Origin: CAZGDB01 sp964524705
Lineage (GTDB): Bacteria > Pseudomonadota > Gammaproteobacteria > Berkiellales > Berkiellaceae
Reading direction: 5' to 3'
DNA: 15,896 bases
Assembly: GCA_964524705.1 (NCBI GenBank)
Contig: CAZGDB010000031.1
Span: 1-15,896, forward strand
This document shows, piece after piece, positions 14,447-15,896 of the stretch (position 1 is its first letter; every line of letters begins with the position of its first letter). The position numbers and the translations under genes were made by a program. Under the pieces are notes generated by a model. It was not told the origin of the DNA. It saw only the letters and a program-made list of their open reading frames with translations, and made no database searches.

Positions 14447-14481
14447 ACCTCTCCTTGCGACAATTCGCCAAGACAACCTGC
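14433..14481. repeat. 9-bp perfect inverted repeat enclosing the divergent promoters
   Basis: GCAGGTTGT (14433-14441) and ACAACCTGC (14473-14481) are exact reverse complements separated by 31 bases. The left arm ends at the tRNA -10; the right arm covers the first two bases of the tRNA. Since neither transcript contains both arms, any role would be at DNA level, for example as a protein-binding pair. Confidence 0.45.
14442..14471 (-). promoter_or_regulatory. predicted promoter of pcnB-pgi
   Basis: Minus strand TTGGCG (14466-14471), 18-base spacer, TATTAT (14442-14447): 4 and 5 of 6 consensus bases. Start near 14435, leader about 44 bases to the TTG start of pcnB. Its -10 occupies almost the same seven bases as the tRNA-Glu -10 read on the other strand. 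Confidence 0.45.
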
Positions 14482-14555
14482 TCCCTTCGTCTAGAGGCCT
14501 AGGACGCTGCCCTCTCACGGCGGTAACAGGGGTTCGAATCCCCTAGGGAGCGCCA
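14480..14555 (+). tRNA. tRNA-Glu (anticodon CTC)
   Basis: A complete 76-base cloverleaf. The acceptor stem GCTCCCT / AGGGAGC is perfect, the discriminator is G and CCA is encoded (14553-14555). The D-arm and T-arm (GGGGTTCGAATCCCC) are the same as in E. coli tRNA-Glu. The anticodon stem CTGCC / GGCGG has one G-U pair and the loop is CTCTCAC, giving anticodon CTC at 14514-14516, which reads GAG only. The usual gammaproteobacterial tRNA-Glu has anticodon TTC. It is transcribed alone and lies 5 bases from the convergent end of the HD gene. No T-rich terminator follows. Confidence 0.95.
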
Positions 14556-14560
14556 TAGTT

Positions 14561-15745
14561 TTAATGTAACACACGCAATGGGGTACGATGCCCAACTGTA
14601 GAAATCACCCCTAAAGGTAGCTCTGCCTTTACAGGCACTGTCACGGGCATCTGTGTATAATTATTTAGTAATTTAACTTTGTACCCTTGTGCACAACGCG
14701 CCTTCACCCGCAAATAATTTTCCTTAAAGCGTGCATCCAACGTCGTTAAGCGTACGAACCCTTCAGGGGTTTTGACCCATGGATCAACACCTCGAAATTT
14801 TGCCTTTAAGTTATAATCATGCGGCTGGTCTGAGGAAACCAGGGTATACGTTTGAAAAATATTAGCACTATCGGCTAAACGTTTTTGAATATACCGATCT
14901 TGAATGCGTTGTAAGCGCTCAAAAACAGGAACATCGCTACCATACTTAATATCATCTGCGGTAATATAACCGCGCTCTACTGAATAACGCAGCATTTCTG
15001 CAAAATACTCATACAACACTAAATTCCAAGAAGACGCCCATAAGTGCTCCACAAAGAATAAAGAGTTATTCGCTAATTTTGCAGCAGACTCAGCATTTAC
15101 AAAATACCATTGGCCATTTTCAAAACGTAAATCACTCACCACGGTCTCTACTTCTTCAGGGGTTAAATTCCCATAAATAACAGCGGAATGTAAGTGACTT
15201 TCAATTCTATCAGCACACAATTCTGGAGCATGCTGCTCTAAGGCGCGATAAGAAGGCTGATCTGGATTTAAATCTTCCAATGACAACCCTTCTGGAGGCA
15301 AATAATTTTTTATTTTTTGCAGTTGTAAAAATTGTAAATGAATACGATCTTGATAAGAATCTTCTACATTCGATTCATAAAAAATGGAATCTCCCACATG
15401 GGAAAACACGGTATGAGATGCATCATGCAATAATCCTGCAGCCTGCTCTTTCATAGGTCGCTGAAAACGCGCCAATAAACTCCAGACACCCACACTATGT
15501 TCATAACGACTATAACGAGGTGCTAAACCAAAAAGGTATAAAGGGCCTTGCTGATCTATCGCTTTTAAGCGCTGAATAATAGGAGATTTAATAAGTCTTT
15601 CGATGATAGAAGAAGGAGCAATCGCTCCAAAAGGAGTTTCCACCGCTTTGGCTTTGGCAGAAATTAAAGAAAGCGCTAAAACAGAAACAATAACAAGAGA
15701 TCCTACTCCAAAAAACCGCATCCTTGCTAAGCACTGTCGATTCAT
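14561..15745 (-). CDS. exported HD-domain phosphohydrolase
   Basis: The 394-residue product begins with a Sec-type signal peptide: basic MNRQCLARMR, a hydrophobic core, and a likely cleavage after AKAKA near residue 34. The mature part resembles the SAMHD1/COG1078 branch of HD phosphohydrolases: SPIIQRLKAIDQQG (54-67), RYEHSVGVW with H83, LLHDASHTVFSH with H107, D108, H111 and H116, and ADRIES with D179, a complete metal set. The C-terminal half has no domain I recognise. I chose the ATG at 15745: GGGGA lies upstream and the predicted promoter (15780-15807) excludes the longer frame to 15796. Known relatives act on nucleotides in the cytosol, so the substrate of an exported form is unknown. 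It converges on tRNA-Glu. Confidence 0.85.
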   Translation of the reverse strand: MNRQCLARMRFFGVGSLVIVSVLALSLISAKAKAVETPFGAIAPSSIIERLIKSPIIQRLKAIDQQGPLYLFGLAPRYSRYEHSVGVWSLLARFQRPMKEQAAGLLHDASHTVFSHVGDSIFYESNVEDSYQDRIHLQFLQLQKIKNYLPPEGLSLEDLNPDQPSYRALEQHAPELCADRIESHLHSAVIYGNLTPEEVETVVSDLRFENGQWYFVNAESAAKLANNSLFFVEHLWASSWNLVLYEYFAEMLRYSVERGYITADDIKYGSDVPVFERLQRIQDRYIQKRLADSANIFQTYTLVSSDQPHDYNLKAKFRGVDPWVKTPEGFVRLTTLDARFKENYLRVKARCAQGYKVKLLNNYTQMPVTVPVKAELPLGVISTVGHRTPLRVLH

Positions 15746-15779
15746 TAGAATCCCCATGTATTGGCCCGCAAACACGCAC

Positions 15780-15807
15780 ATTCTAGCACAACACAATGGA
15801 CTTGCAA
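15780..15807 (-). promoter_or_regulatory. predicted extended -10 promoter of the HD gene
   Basis: Minus strand TTGCAA (15802-15807), 16-base spacer, TAGAAT (15780-15785) preceded by TG at the extended -10 position (TGCTAGAAT). Start near 15773, leader about 28 bases to the ATG at 15745. It supports the shorter start of the gene. Confidence 0.55.
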
Positions 15808-15896
15808 GCCCTATGTCGTGTAATTGCGCCCTATTCTGTTATAGGTAAAAAAAATATTGCCCTCTATACTTGACCCTATAGCGACTATAGCCCCTA
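15808..15896. other. right-end intergenic stretch with CCCTAT repeats
   Basis: No gene is visible. CCCTAT occurs at 15809-15814, 15829-15834 and 15874-15879. The second belongs to the small inverted repeat CCTAT-N6-ATAGG (15830-15845), and the third to two CTATAG palindromes three bases apart (15876-15890). TTGACC at 15870-15875 could be a -35 for a gene beyond the window. Confidence 0.3.

Noticed and set aside
15746..15796. Upstream extension of the HD gene to 15796
   Set aside because: It begins inside the spacer of a good extended -10 promoter and would bury the signal peptide behind 17 residues.

Overview
The window looks like a chromosomal segment of a low- to mid-GC gammaproteobacterium. 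The evidence is gene content and order: tyrS next to a leftward rRNA-type promoter, the mepM-anmK-erpA block as in Pseudomonas and relatives, and sfsA, dksA and pcnB close together as in the enterobacterial sfsA-dksA-gluQ-pcnB region. Two eukaryote-interaction type genes (a Fic protein and a protein of regular 28-residue leucine-rich repeats) suggest a host-associated or protist-associated lineage, perhaps near Legionellales/Coxiellaceae. That placement is inference; no taxonomic marker is complete here.

Layout. Positions 1-72 hold a strong leftward promoter of rRNA type, just behind tyrS (minus strand). Divergent from tyrS are mepM (murein endopeptidase) and anmK (anhydro-MurNAc kinase), overlapping by one base. 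Then, on the minus strand, come erpA (Fe-S carrier), a roughly 500-residue Fic protein and a bactofilin. From 6.5 to 8.5 kb is a heme segment: hemJ (+), a 55-residue rubredoxin (-) and hemL (+). A leucine-rich-repeat gene follows hemL at 24 bases. Next are an SfsA-family gene (-) whose nuclease motif looks destroyed, dksA (+) with a long N-terminal extension, a nitroreductase (+) starting at TTG directly behind dksA, and a pcnB-pgi pair (-). A tRNA-Glu with anticodon CTC is transcribed divergently from pcnB, with overlapping -10 elements. The right end is a signal-peptide-bearing HD-domain phosphohydrolase (-).

How the genes fit together. Most are housekeeping: tRNA charging, peptidoglycan cutting and recycling, cell-shape scaffold, Fe-S delivery, heme synthesis, stringent-response control, glycolysis and RNA polyadenylation. 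The accessory candidates are the Fic protein, the LRR protein, the degenerate SfsA and the exported HD protein. I see no insertion sequence, integrase, CRISPR array, phage gene or toxin-antitoxin pair. Gene density is very high, no gene-free stretch exceeds 190 bases, and several convergent pairs are 2-5 bases apart or overlap. I do not see a clearly new multi-gene system. The most unusual items are the SfsA homologue without its catalytic residues, the extracytoplasmic HD protein, the bidirectional tRNA-Glu/pcnB promoter inside a 9-bp inverted repeat, and the Fic and LRR genes.
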